In this document: in pieces, positions 34,085 through 45,068 of the stretch
Numbering within the stretch: the stretch's first letter is position 1
Layout: each line of letters opens with the position of its first letter
From: Cladocopium goreaui
Lineage: Eukaryota; Sar; Dinophyceae; Suessiales; Symbiodiniaceae
Assembly (NCBI GenBank): GCA_947184155.2
Contig: CAMXCT020000891.1
Location: 348,501 to 412,500, forward strand
DNA length: 64,000 nt
Direction: 5' to 3'
Notes under the pieces: generated by a model
Databases searched by the model: none
The model's input: only the letters and a program-made list of their open reading frames with translations
Told to the model about the DNA's origin: nothing
Translations under genes and position numbers: made by a program

Positions 34085-34831
34085 GTGGGGCGGGAAGGGC
34101 AACGAGGCAGGATTCCAAGAATAAATGAAGGGCTTGACCATGACCAAGGAAAATCGTGGATTGATATGGATGTGTGGTCGATTTTTAGGGATTTATATGA
34201 TTTATATGAGTTATTTGGACTTGTTATAGTTGATTTATACGCGCGATTGACCTCCAATTATGGCAATCTTAATAGGCATTATGATGATTACCTAAACAAA
34301 CCCAATTCGTCTAATATAGATTTTGCGCGAAACCCTGCAATTTCATAGAAAAACCAAGGTGTTTTCCTGATGTTTCCTGGATTGTTGTCCTTCAATCCAT
34401 ATATAGTTAGTGGTTTTATTTAGCCATACGAGATGGGGTGCATAAAACGAGATTCACCACTCGTTTTTGTAATGGGCCACATAGATTACCTGCATTTTAT
34501 ATGGGGATATTGGGCCCATCCTCCCGTGGATGCCCAAATCGACGGATTTTACGGTAATGAGAGAGAACCATGAAGGTCTTCGTCACATAGTTATGTTGGG
34601 AAGGCCTGTTTATACATATGTAATATATATATATATTAAATGATTATACAGTATACATATTATTATGTGTATATATATATAACGTATATATGTACACACT
34701 GACCATAAGCAATCCCAATGTGTGAGTGGTTCAAAACCATACTTGGTCCCTTTGTGCCCAGCTATATGTTTGACATCACCAGCCACCAGTTATGTACAGA
34801 TCATTGTGCAGTTTCTGCACATCTAGCTGGC

Positions 34832-34948
34832 AGCGTGGCGCTGTCATGGCAGAGGTGATGCAGACCATTGGGTTTGCAGCCGGCTGAGTTTGTCCCTGAA
34901 CGGACGCAACCTCGTCATATGGGTTGCACTGGTTCGTTGATTCAAATT
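34832..34948 (+). CDS. Weak coding-like stretch
   Basis: After CACATCTAG one frame reads LAAWRCHGRGDADHWVCSRL then SLSLNGRNLVIWVALV. A second frame (AVMAEVMQTIGFAAG) competes. Kept as a low-confidence exon. Confidence 0.25.
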
Positions 34949-35025
34949 GGTGGAGGCCAACGTTGTGACCCCATGAAGAGATGGAGTCACTGTGAAGATC
35001 AGGACAAGTGAAGAAGATTTCGATA

Positions 35026-35135
35026 TACCCTCTGGCAAACTGCTACATAACTATGGAAAGATTCACCATTTTTAATCGGTAAATCCACTATTTCTATGGC
35101 CATTTTCAATAGCTATGTTTGTTTACCAGAGGGTA
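35026..35135 (+). mobile_element. M1 element
   Basis: TACCCTCTGGCAAACTGCTA at the left (GT changed to GC at the donor-like site) and GTTTACCAGAGGGTA at the right. Confidence 0.85.
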
Positions 35136-35362
35136 TCTGATGATTTCCCATTCGCAGAATGGTATGGTGAGCCATGCTCCACCTCACACCCAATCCTGAT
35201 GCTTGTGCATTGTACAATTGTACATAGTCAATTGCATTCCTATCAATCTCCTTGTAGCATTGATCATATAGCTTGCGCATGCTTGCGCCGCCAGAAACCC
35301 GCCAGAAACCTGCCATTGGATGAATCGTTTGAAGCGTCTTCTGGAAAGTCAGTGGAGATGGT

Positions 35363-35458
35363 ATATCCCATAGGATCCATGTATGCCATATATGGTAACA
35401 TTTACCATCAATATACCCCAAATGTTAGCATATATACCATACATGGATCCTATGGGTA
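35363..35458 (+). mobile_element. M3 palindromic element
   Basis: The left arm begins ATCCCATAGGATCCATGTAT and the right arm ends ATACATGGATCCTATGGGTA, with 'taacattta' and 'aatgttag' facing each other around a short loop. A second copy lies at 50788. Confidence 0.75.
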
Positions 35459-35978
35459 TGCTTATGCCTTTCCAACTTCACCATGTGGGAATTCAGGGAG
35501 AGGTGTTTATTCTGTGGGTATAGGTCAACATTCAATACTCTCAAATAATCCATCATCCAGAAAAATACCCTTCAATATCGATGTGACAAGGCCTAGTTTT
35601 GATGAAAATTATATCCGCATGTTTGTTGGTTATCATTGAATATACCGATTATATCACCATTATCATACTCCCATCGCTATATTAAGTTGTCATTTGACTT
35701 CTTGATCTACTGGTACTGTACCAATGTTTTCCTGCAGCAGTATCTGTGGTGTTCAGAGCAACCCTGAATTGTCTCGTGTTTGATATTGTTCGACATGGTT
35801 TGATGGTCAAACATTGCTTGATGCTTAGAAGTGCAGTTTCAGTTGCAAATGGATGGGTATACATCATTATACATCTCTACATGATATAATATACACATAC
35901 ACATAACCATAGTCGAAACATGTCCATACATACACATAACCATAGTCCAAACAGGTTCTATCATAACTTCTAGGGCTT

Positions 35979-36088
35979 TACCCTCTGGTTATTTGACATA
36001 GCCATGGTAAGATGGCCCATAGAAATAGATGATTTTCCCATTAAAACCGGATTTTCCATGGCAAACTGTTAGTCATAACCAGAGGGTA
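35979..36088 (-). mobile_element. M1 element, variant arms
   Basis: TACCCTCTGGTTATTTGACA at the left and ATAACCAGAGGGTA at the right. Its right arm has the 'gcaaactgttag' variant. Confidence 0.85.
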
Positions 36089-36193
36089 AATCCCATTAAA
36101 TCCCATTAAACCACCATTTTTCTATGGTTTTTCTATGGTTTTTCTTAGTGGCGCCATAAAGATCGCCCCAAGATCGCCCCAAGATCCCCGCAG

Positions 36194-36311
36194 CGGCAGC
36201 GAGGCCTTGCTCCTAGGCCCCGAGCCGGGCCGGAAACAGCGTCCGGCCGCTCTTTGGGCCCCGGATGGGCAGATGCCGGACGCCTTGGACGGCACCAACG
36301 TTGTGGGGAGG
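36194..36311 (+). CDS. Isolated coding exon (Pro/Gly-rich)
   Basis: After GATCCCCGCAG the frame reads GSEALLLGPEPGRKQRPAAL then WAPDGQMPDALDGTNVVG, ending near GGGGAGG|GTCAAC. Strongly GC-rich. Family unknown. Confidence 0.6.
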
Positions 36312-36461
36312 GTCAACACATGGAAGTTCTATATGGTTCTATGGGGAATCTATATGGTTTTATTCTGGTTGGTGGTTTGGAACATAATGGTGGTTAATAA
36401 TGGTTAATAATGTTGGGTTACCATTATTGATCATATATAGCTAATTTTAAAAAATGACTGG

Positions 36462-36574
36462 CTGGTTGGTGGTTTGGAACATTTGGAACATGGCTGGATT
36501 ATTTTCCATTTCATATATGGGATGTCATCCTTCCCATCTCATATTTTTCAGAGGGTAGGTATACCACCAACCAG
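36462..36574 (+). mobile_element. M2 element (with a broken copy just upstream)
   Basis: CTGGTTGGTGGTTTGGAACA at the left, TTTTTCAGAGGGTAGG inside and ATACCACCAACCAG at the right. A left-end-only M2 fragment is at about 36364-36390. Confidence 0.85.
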
Positions 36575-36659
36575 ATATAGATTTGTACGTATCATGTATG
36601 TATATGTATAATATGATCTTGGAAAATCATGTATATCGCTGCTTGGGGATCACTTCCGA

Positions 36660-36830
36660 TTCTGGTTTGCAGCCTTTTGAATGGGAACAAACATCAAGAG
36701 AGGAGTCCGGCGACCAGTTTTAGTCGGGGTCCCCGGGCATTCAATTTGGAGCTGCACCAATTCCAATGGCTTCAGGGTGCAGGGTCGGGAACGACTCACA
36801 AGAATTGCAATGCCAACGAAGAACTTGGGC
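36660..36830 (+). CDS. Weak coding-like stretch
   Basis: A frame reads NGNKHQERSPATSFSRGPRA then FNLELHQFQWLQGAGSG with no stop. GC-rich, but splice borders are unclear. Confidence 0.3.
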
Positions 36831-36950
36831 CCCCCAAACGATAGCTAAGTTGGTGAACATAACTCCAATAACTATGGTTTATGGTAGATATAACTATAGT
36901 ATTTATGGGGTTTATTTCAACCAACGTTCACATCACTGGGGGGCGCCACC
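36828..36950 (+). mobile_element. M6 repeat
   Basis: 'ccccccaaacgatagctaag' then 'tatggtttatggtagatata' and 'atggggttta'. The same order recurs at 53343 and, in part, 43470. Confidence 0.65.
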
Positions 36951-37196
36951 AACGAAGAACTTGGTTGGGTGCACTGTGCATCACAGGTGAGGAGCGGAAC
37001 CATGAATTCATCAGGATGTACAGCAGCTGGTTCCACTGTTCGTAGGTTTTAGCCCTACTTATCTAACAGTTATTTGACCAAGGCCCATTTATAACCAAGG
37101 TGTTCTCATCCGTTAGGTAATTGATGGTAATTGGGATAAACCACCAAGTACACTCACTGTACAAATGAAGGCTTACACGACTTTTATTCCACACCA

Positions 37197-37317
37197 ATCG
37201 CCACAGCGCATGGTGCGCCCAAGGAGCAAGCGCTACAGCTGCCACGATCTTTGGTGTTGGGAGGCAGGAAGTCAAAAATCCAGTTAAGGATACCTCAAGC
37301 TGCAAGAATTTCTAAAC
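37197..37317 (+). CDS. Weak coding-like stretch ending in a stop
   Basis: One frame reads QSPQRMVRPRSKRYSCHDLW then CWEAGSQKSS and stops. GC-rich and Cys/Arg-rich. Could be a terminal exon; the borders are unsupported. Confidence 0.2.
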
Positions 37318-37399
37318 CCTCCGGATGTTATCTCCAAAAGTGGGATCTAATTACGGATCTATTCTTTTCGCTTTTTTCGAGCAGTTTGTAAAAAAAAAA

Positions 37400-37506
37400 T
37401 ACCTTGTGGTAAATTAACATAGCTATACAAAATGGCCCATTTATAGATGGTTTACCTATTAATAGCATGGTGATTTTCTATAGCTATGTTAAATTACCAG
37501 AGGGTA
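37400..37506 (-). mobile_element. M1 element, inverted
   Basis: TACCTTGTGGTAAATTAACA at the left and AATTACCAGAGGGTA at the right. Confidence 0.85.
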
Positions 37507-37562
37507 GGGATTACCTCACCATTTGTTTGGGGATGTCGAACGAACGTTGGGGGCGTGCACAG

Positions 37563-37630
37563 GCGATCCACCGAAGGCCTATCTGGCCGGGAAGGAAGTG
37601 GCGAAGCTCAGCTGGCGTCCGTTGCTCGAG
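37563..37630 (+). CDS. Isolated coding exon
   Basis: After GCGTGCACAG the frame reads DPPKAYLAGKEVAKLSWRPL then LE and ends at CTCGAG|GTGACC, phase 0. An upstream extension (TLGACTG) is also open. It lies between two M1 elements. Family unknown. Confidence 0.55.
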
Positions 37631-37696
37631 GTGACCCTGATCCTTGGCGAGTTCCGAAAAAGTGCCCCCCGTTGTGATGGAACTTGTTGATGTAGT

Positions 37697-37800
37697 GCCC
37701 TCTGGTTATGTCAAAATAGCTATTGAAAATGGTCATTTGTAGTGGATTTTCCCATGAAAAATTGCCAATTTCAATAGCTGTGTTAAATTACCAGAGGGTA
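37697..37800 (-). mobile_element. M1 element, inverted
   Basis: TGCCCTCTGGTTATGTCAAA at the left and AATTACCAGAGGGTA at the right. Confidence 0.85.
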
Positions 37801-38339
37801 TATCTAATCCCGTTGAACTTACAAAACAAACATCCATAAACATCCATAAACCCTAGGTATACATGTATGTATCCCCCATAAACATCCATAATTCCAAACG
37901 TTATTGGACTAATATGGGACTTATGATTATGTCCACCAACTTCGCCAACTATGGCTCTTCATCCTGTAGGATCAATGGGTCTTTGCGGTTCCAAGGGACC
38001 CTGGAAGGTGGACATTTTCGCCAACATGGGGATGTTCGTTCAAAGTTCAAAGTGAGGCTTCCATTGATGTTAGGTCATGAACCGGTCAAATCGCCCAATA
38101 TCCCCCATAGACCCAAACGTCCACGAAGTTTGAAGTCAACTGAGCTATTGTTTGGGGGAGGCTCATCTTGTAAAAACACGGATATAGAGGATACACTCCC
38201 AAACTGTCTGGCTGCCATATACCCATTTTGCACGAAAAACAGGATGACACTCTTCCCGTAAAGGTCGAATTCTCAATGAATTCTCCAGTACACCAGATTA
38301 GATGACTGGATCGGGTCACTTGAAAAACCCGGGACGGGG

Positions 38340-38460
38340 GGGCGAATATATATATATAAATATATTATATGCACATACATTACATTACATTACATTTCAT
38401 TACATTACATTACATTAATATAATATAATACAATACAATATACATACATAAATATACTAT
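38340..38460. repeat. TA and (CATTA)n microsatellite
   Basis: A TA run followed by 'acattacattacattacatt'. Confidence 0.85.
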
Positions 38461-38579
38461 GATGATATTCAGCTCACAATTTCCAGGTTTCCAACTTCTT
38501 TAAAGAAGTATCTATCATCATCAAAGAACTAATAAGAACTAGTGACATGGGGTTTGGATATGTTTTTCAATGAAAACAG

Positions 38580-38706
38580 CCATCATTTCACGTCGTGGAA
38601 ATCGCGCCGGGATCTGGCGAGGAAAAGTGTTTTGGGCGTCTGGCTGGAGATGACAGCGGATCACCTCACTATTTCGATCTTCCAGGACGAGCTGAAGTTT
38701 TGTGGG
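38580..38706 (+). CDS. Coding exon abutting an M1 element
   Basis: After TGAAAACAG the frame reads HHFTSWKSRRDLARKSVLGV then WLEMTADHLTISIFQDELKF and CG. The M1 element starts four bases later. Two donors are possible: GGG|GCTTAC just before M1, or CTG|GTAAAC inside the M1 left terminus, which adds AYPL to the exon. The strand-turn-strand pattern suggests a beta-rich domain; family unknown. Confidence 0.6.
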
Positions 38707-38709
38707 GCT

Positions 38710-38814
38710 TACCCTCTGGTAAACATACAAAAAACTATGGAAACTCACCATTTTAATGGATAAATCAACTCTAAATGGCCATTTTCAATCGCTATGTGAG
38801 TTTACCAGAGGGTA
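38710..38814 (+). mobile_element. M1 element directly after an exon
   Basis: TACCCTCTGGTAAACATACA at the left and GTTTACCAGAGGGTA at the right. If spliced CTG|GT...CCAG|AGGG, the upstream frame continues open for about 40 codons. Confidence 0.85.
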
Positions 38815-39011
38815 AAACCACTTTCCAGGTTGGTTGGAAGCGAAAATCAGTTGGTTTGCAGCAACTCCTTGCTGCAAACACATGCGGCGAAAGAAACAAG
38901 CATAAATCATCCATGAATCCTATATTTGTTGTTGGTTAAACATGGTTAAGACCACATGTTTGTCCTATCTCTGCTTGGCTCAGCACCAGGGCACCTTGTT
39001 TTTCACATCAG

Positions 39012-39065
39012 GATGGTGATCTCAAGTGCACAGTTGAGGCGCCAGTGCCCGAGGACCATGTGCTG
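39012..39065 (+). CDS. Short coding exon
   Basis: After TTTCACATCAG the frame reads DGDLKCTVEAPVPEDHVL, and a run of GTG follows. A donor CTG|GTGGTG ends it in phase 0 (54 bases). Family unknown. Confidence 0.45.
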
Positions 39066-39446
39066 GTGGTGGTGGTGGTGGTCTAAATTATGTGTGCGGT
39101 CATGTTAGTTGGATTTCATCATCTAAGAATAATGATATATATCTATACATACACATACATATATATATATATCTTTTTAATTTGGACATGGGGATACATC
39201 ATGGAATATCCAACTATAGTCAAGAGTTGGATTAGAACAAGCCATATTGAGGGAGGGTCGTCAATCCGTTAATGGAGATCTATACGCATTGTAAGGATTC
39301 CCATTATATGGTATGGATGACGATGAAGCATATACCATATTTTGACCACGGCGCATATTTGGTGGCGTCTTGGGGACCCTCAAAAAATCCATGAGCCAAG
39401 GTATTCAGCATCGTCTTGGGGAATTCAGCTTAAATGAATCATGGAG

Positions 39447-39583
39447 ATACTGTGGACGGTTGCAAAATCCTGCGCCACCAAAAAGGATGCTTAAAAGCCT
39501 ATAAATGATGGGATGTTTATCATAAATAATGGGATGTTTACCATCTATCAACTGGTGCAGGATTTCGCAACCATCCACAGTAT
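39447..39583. mobile_element. Inverted-repeat element (single copy)
   Basis: The left arm ATACTGTGGACGGTTGCAAA and right arm 'tttcgcaaccatccacagta' pair over about 33 bases with four mismatches. The middle has a repeated 'aatgggatgttta'. Confidence 0.7.
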
Positions 39584-39599
39584 GATGTGTGTCATGGTG

Positions 39600-41780
39600 C
39601 ATCATGGTGTGTCACTATAAAAAAGGATTCCCATGATGAGATGATCATAGCGAATGTACATAGCAGGGTAGTTTCATACACTCCACTTATATTCAGGATT
39701 TGTTTGCAAGTTCTTATATATGTATATATACATTATATATGTATCAGTTGAAAGTATCATGGATACATAATCCATTGGAATAATTGCAACTAAGTCGATC
39801 CAACAATGCGATATTTGATCACAACAGAAATGGTGCTGTAACCAACGAGACGCGGTAGAACAGAGGGACAGATTAAATGTGTGAAGTTGGTTTTAATGAT
39901 GAACACGGCAGATTAACTATGTGAAGTGGTGTTTAACGATGAACACGCTGGGAAACATTTGGCGATATCTATGAGATGCAACCAAAAAACCTTCTAATCC
40001 ATCTGGGTGTGACTGAAATTGGGGATGTTACTATCTATAAATGTGGCAGTTCAAGTTCATGGTAAAATCATCCGTATTTGTTTGACATTTCCAGGTCAGA
40101 TATGGCATAAGCCAGACACATTTGATTGGCTTAATCATTTTTTTTCCTGGGAATATCTTCATTTTTGTTGCTGTAAACCAGCATTGTTCTTCCATCAATA
40201 GACCCTCTAAGGGTAAGCATCATTTATATTCATTTATCCCATTAGCCTCTGGTACTCAACCGTGGCCAGCTAGAAAATCCACCATTTATCGTTGATTTTC
40301 CCAGCTCTCCCTTTCTAGGAGATCCCGTTAATTCCTATGAAATCCCGTGAAAAAACAGCTGTTGGCAAAATCTGTCCCTGTTCTCCCTCATCAGGATTGG
40401 ACTGGATGACCCCATAAAACTTACCCTCTGGTAATGACTAACATGAACATGGCCCATTTAGTTCGTGTATTTATCTATTAAAGATTGTGATTTTCCAGTT
40501 CGCAAACTGTTAGTTTACCAGAGGGTAACCATACCATGGAACATTAGTTGCTGATATAGATCCGATATGATCCAATTAAATCCCATTCACTCCTGATTCT
40601 ATCCGATGTCACCCCATTGAATCCCATTAAATCGCGTGAAGTCCCAAGTTGTTGTTGCTTATACCCCATTAAATCCCCTTAAGTCCTATACTCTTCCACT
40701 ATCTCTGAATAATCACTAACATACATACGTATTTAATCATACATTAAAAATTGAATAGAAGTCCATCTTATATGCACGACTTAATATATTTAGATTTAGA
40801 TTAGTTATAAATTGTTTTATTAAGTAAGAAATCTAATTCTCGCAATTACAAAGTATATAGATTTATTTATAAAACAAATATTTACTGATAGATCCCATAT
40901 ATTCCAGTAAGTGAATTAATCATATATCATCTCATTATTATTTTATAACATGAATGTACTATTAAATAAGGATATTCTACATATTGTCCATTCTGATATT
41001 CGTTAGACATATTAATATGGGATGTACTAATTAATATATTTTGTATATGTACAACAATGACTATCAATTGATAGTGCATTTTATATTCTATATTCCATGA
41101 GAGGGTGTAGTATTATGTATATTGTGAAGCAAAAACAACTATGCTTCAACTATATATAAACTACTATAAATATATACATATATATATATCACATATCACA
41201 TCTATATGATATATCATATATCATTAATGTAACTATAATCCCATCATAATATATATGTATATATTCAGATGTATTTCAGGGATATAAAAATAAAATCATC
41301 CATATCTACATATATCATATATCATTAAATATAAACCAATCAACATACTTATATATATATATGATATCATATAATTCCAATTTCACTATGTTTTTTGTTG
41401 GTGATATTATCCCATCCCATTAAAAATAGAATCATCCCATCCTATATATGATGGATTATAAATGGGATGTAAACGATCTATGATTCTATACTGGGACTAT
41501 ATCCATATAACTATTATAAATCATCCATATCTACATATATCATATATCATTAAATATAAACCAATAAAAAATAATAAAAAAAAACATCCTATATATCATT
41601 ATATATCATATATGGGACTATATCCATATAACTATTATAACTATATATCATAAAAAATATCATCCATATATCATCCAAAAAAATCTACTAAATAGAAACC
41701 TATTAAAATTGAATCATCCCATATATGACACATATAGATCATTTATAGATGTGTATAATAGTCTATGATTCTATATGTGT
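39600..41780. other. AT-rich stretch without a gene
   Basis: Apart from an M1 element at 40422, it holds repeated 'catatatcat' words and two copies of 'catccatatctacatatatc' (about 41300 and 41523). No gene is seen. Confidence 0.6.
40422..40527 (-). mobile_element. M1 element, variant arms
   Basis: TACCCTCTGGTAATGACTAA at the left and GTTTACCAGAGGGTA at the right, with 'gcaaactgttag' in the right arm. Confidence 0.85.
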
Positions 41781-41791
41781 CCATTGTCCAG

Positions 41792-41902
41792 GACTGGAAG
41801 TGGCCCGGGCTGGGTCCTCCCAACGGCCTGGTGGACGTCAGCGGCACCGTGACCTGCGTGGCGCTGCGCCAGGGCGCCGAGCCGCCGGAGTCGGAGGTGG
41901 AA
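41792..41902 (+). CDS. Coding exon, GC donor possible
   Basis: After CCATTGTCCAG the frame reads DWKWPGLGPPNGLVDVSGTV then TCVALRQGAEPPESEVE. A GC donor at GTGGAA|GCGCTT is possible, but the frame stays open beyond it, so the end is uncertain. GC-rich, beta-like. Family unknown. It is the last exon seen before gene C. Confidence 0.55.
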
Positions 41903-44900
41903 GCGCTTTTTGGGGCGGAAAAAACGGGCGAAGATGCCGGGGAAATGGGGAGTTCACCGGGGAAAAATGGTGATTTGATGGGTTTTGATGTATTTTTGTT
42001 GGGAATTTTGGTAAAACTCGGAGTTTTGATGGGGTTTTAGCATCAGAAACAAGGATTTGAGCAACAAAAATGGTGATTGAACCAGCAAAGAGGGTGATTT
42101 CAGATGATTTCATGGCATTTTGACATGAACAATTTGGATTTACCCGACAAAAAAATGGTTGTTTAGACAGGGATTTCGGCCAATGACAAGGTGTATTCAA
42201 GCAGTAAAACAAAGGATTTAAGGAACTGAAATTGTGATTTTACTGACAAAAATGAATGTTTTGGCAATTGTTGAGAGGATGGCTTAACATAAGAAATTGT
42301 GATTGTCCAATTAAGACAGTGGGTAACTTTTGGTGAAGGGAAGGTTTAAACTTTGAACAAGGAGAATTACCAATTGACCTGCACCAATCACTTTTTGGCG
42401 AGGAGTCAACTATCAAAAGATAGGGATGATGAAAATTGGTGATGGGTAGTTCCGAAACCAACTCGGGCCCTAATGTTGGGGGAATACAATGTCTAGTTTT
42501 AAAGAGCATGCAGGGTACAACTAAGCATGAAACTGGTGGCTGAACAAACATAAGATGAGTTTAGATGCACATAACAAACTGAACGTATGACTCAGAGTTT
42601 GATCCGGCAGAAAGCAGGGATGCCACCAACAAACTGGTGACTCTCAACAGAAACGGGTCGTTTAGCTGGAAGGTGGTTGGCAATTCAGGACACCTACTGT
42701 ATATAGTTTTCTATTGCCAAAGGCACAGGTACTTGCAGGATATTCTTTGTGATTCATTTGAAGATATCCAACTGATTGATTCTTGGGACCGAACAGATTC
42801 ACATCCAAAATCTTGAGAGATTTCCAACTGATTGGGGTCTGTCTGCAAAGAGGGTATACACCCAAATCTGGGTCATTATTTTCCTATGAAAGTTTGCATG
42901 TTAGAGGTAGGCCCTAGTTTTCAGAAAAAAACATGCGAGTTTTCCAACCGTTCTTTTGCCCCAACCATTCTGATCGTGTCGCCTTTCTCCATCCAGAATC
43001 CAGACCATTTTGCCCCACAGCATCCGATGCAACCAATGTTCGGCTCAGCGAGCAATCGCGGGCGGATTGGTTTCATTGATGGAACATTCGGCCTCGGGGA
43101 TTGTTCTCTGTTACCTTGGGGGAGCACTGCCAAGAGGAATCCAAAAATGAAGCAATCTGAACCCCAAGCCCCAAAACACAACACATCCCCAATCAACCCT
43201 ATTTTGGATGTATTACTGCAATCTTATGAAATTATGTGTATACCGTATACCGGTCTACTCCTCCGTGAAAAGATGTAACATGTTTCCTTACTGGCACCGC
43301 CAAGATGGTGGATGGTTGTAGGGGTCACCCCAAAGCTAAGAACAATGAAGGAGCTAAGGAGCCACCAGGGTAAAACAATCTTACAGCGGCAGTTGATGGT
43401 AATCCCATGATCCCTATAGGATGGGCCCCCGCTTCGAGCGAAGGCGTTCTGAAACGCCTCAAAAAAGTGGCTGATTTCTATGGTTTATGGTAGATATAAG
43501 TATAGTTTTCATAGGGTTTATAATGGTTTATATATATATATTTCTTAATCCAATTAACTATATATATATATATAGATATTAGATAACTATAGTTTTAACG
43601 TTTTAACTATAGTTATGGGCTTATGGGGTGTTATGGGGTTTATAAACCACCTTATAATTGGGGGGCACCATCCTGTAAACTAACGTCACTTTGCCCAGCG
43701 GGGTCCATGTGCGCCAGCCATGGCTCGAATGATGGAGACGGGGTGAAGGCAGGATAGCGGTGAGCAACAAATAGGGCATGAAACAACATGAAAAAACTAG
43801 CGGTGGGATATAGAATATTATTAAATATTATATATAGTTGAGTTGAACACTAATATTTGGAAGTGATATGAAGTGATCGGATTCCCAAAAACAGATTGAA
43901 GAGGATGGAAAACCCCAATTGAGCAGTGGCTGCTAAACCCCGGTTAATCATTATAGGGGATTTTACTAACCAATATATATCCTGGGGAATATCACACTCC
44001 ATTAGGGGAATCCCTATCAACTAAGCAGTATAACGAGATGACAGGTTTTGAACACTGCTCAATTAGGTTTTACTGTTTATTTTGAGACCAATTCCGCCAA
44101 TTCCTCATTGTGCTGGTTGGCTCCCTTTCGGTATGCTTTCGGTATGTTCAGTGCACCCTTTTGGTCAAAAACCTCCAATTCCTCATTCTGATTCCCGAAA
44201 CCTACATATTAGTTACGGTCAAATGAGTCAACATGAGTCAACCATCAATCAAAAAGCGGGGACGATTTTCAGCCAAATTTTGGTAATCTACTGGTCCCTG
44301 GGGTAACTTCCGGATAGCCTGGGGTAACCCTGTGTGCCATGGGGATGGGGTAGCTTCTGGGTGCCTGGGTATACCATGGCCACAGAACCTGCATGATCCG
44401 TCAGACTACCTCTTGCGAGTTGGCTGTACATAGAGGGATTTGTACGTGAAGTAGTTATATATATATATATATACACATACATAGTATATATATATATATG
44501 CACAAGCCTCAAAAGAATAGGAAAAAAAGCATGTCAATTCATCACTATTTTAGCTTTGTTTTTTTTCCAGAGTCTAAATGTTTTTCTGGGTTACCATGTA
44601 CAGAAGCCATCATCCACCTCAAGCTTCAGACATTTACGATAGGATAGTTCCATCAGCAATTCCAGGAGGAGATTCTCACAGAGCATCATCAAACTATCCC
44701 AGTTGGATAGTTAGTGAGGGTAGCTATTCTTCAGCTTAAGTGATAATTAATGATGACTTATCCACAACTGAACTCACGTATCTCTATTTTCTTTTGAGGC
44801 TATAGATGAGTAGTGGTAATTGAAAGCAACCTGAAACCAGAGGTCAGACAAGGTCTTGCTGTAGGCTTGCAGTTGTTCATACGTTAGGTAACTTTTAGCG

Positions 44901-45068
44901 AAACCACTATACACGATGTTTCGATAGCTTTCTTGTCGCTGACCCCGAAAAGGGGTTTGCGGTTTCTGACGTTTTTGGGTTTGGTGAATGAGATTATGCA
45001 GCCACATACAAATAGATACAATCAGATAATTCGTAGCAACACAGTTTGCACGGTTTCCTTTGGTAGCA
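41903..45068. other. No supported exon; M6 copy and gene C flank
   Basis: Many small frames occur on both strands, including a 148-codon frame at 42832-43278 with no domain. A worn M6 repeat is at 43470-43680. From about 44560 the sequence resembles the flank of gene B. Confidence 0.4.
43470..43680 (+). mobile_element. M6 repeat, diverged
   Basis: 'ctatggtttatggtagatat' near the left and 'gtttataaaccacc' with 'ttggggggc' near the right. Confidence 0.5.

Noticed and set aside
35113-35421. 102-codon minus-strand frame including helical-looking segments
   Set aside because: It overlaps M1 and M3 elements at both ends, so much of it is repeat sequence.
42832-43278. 148-codon + strand frame
   Set aside because: Begins at a non-ATG codon, has no domain, a competing minus-strand frame covers it, and no splice borders fit.
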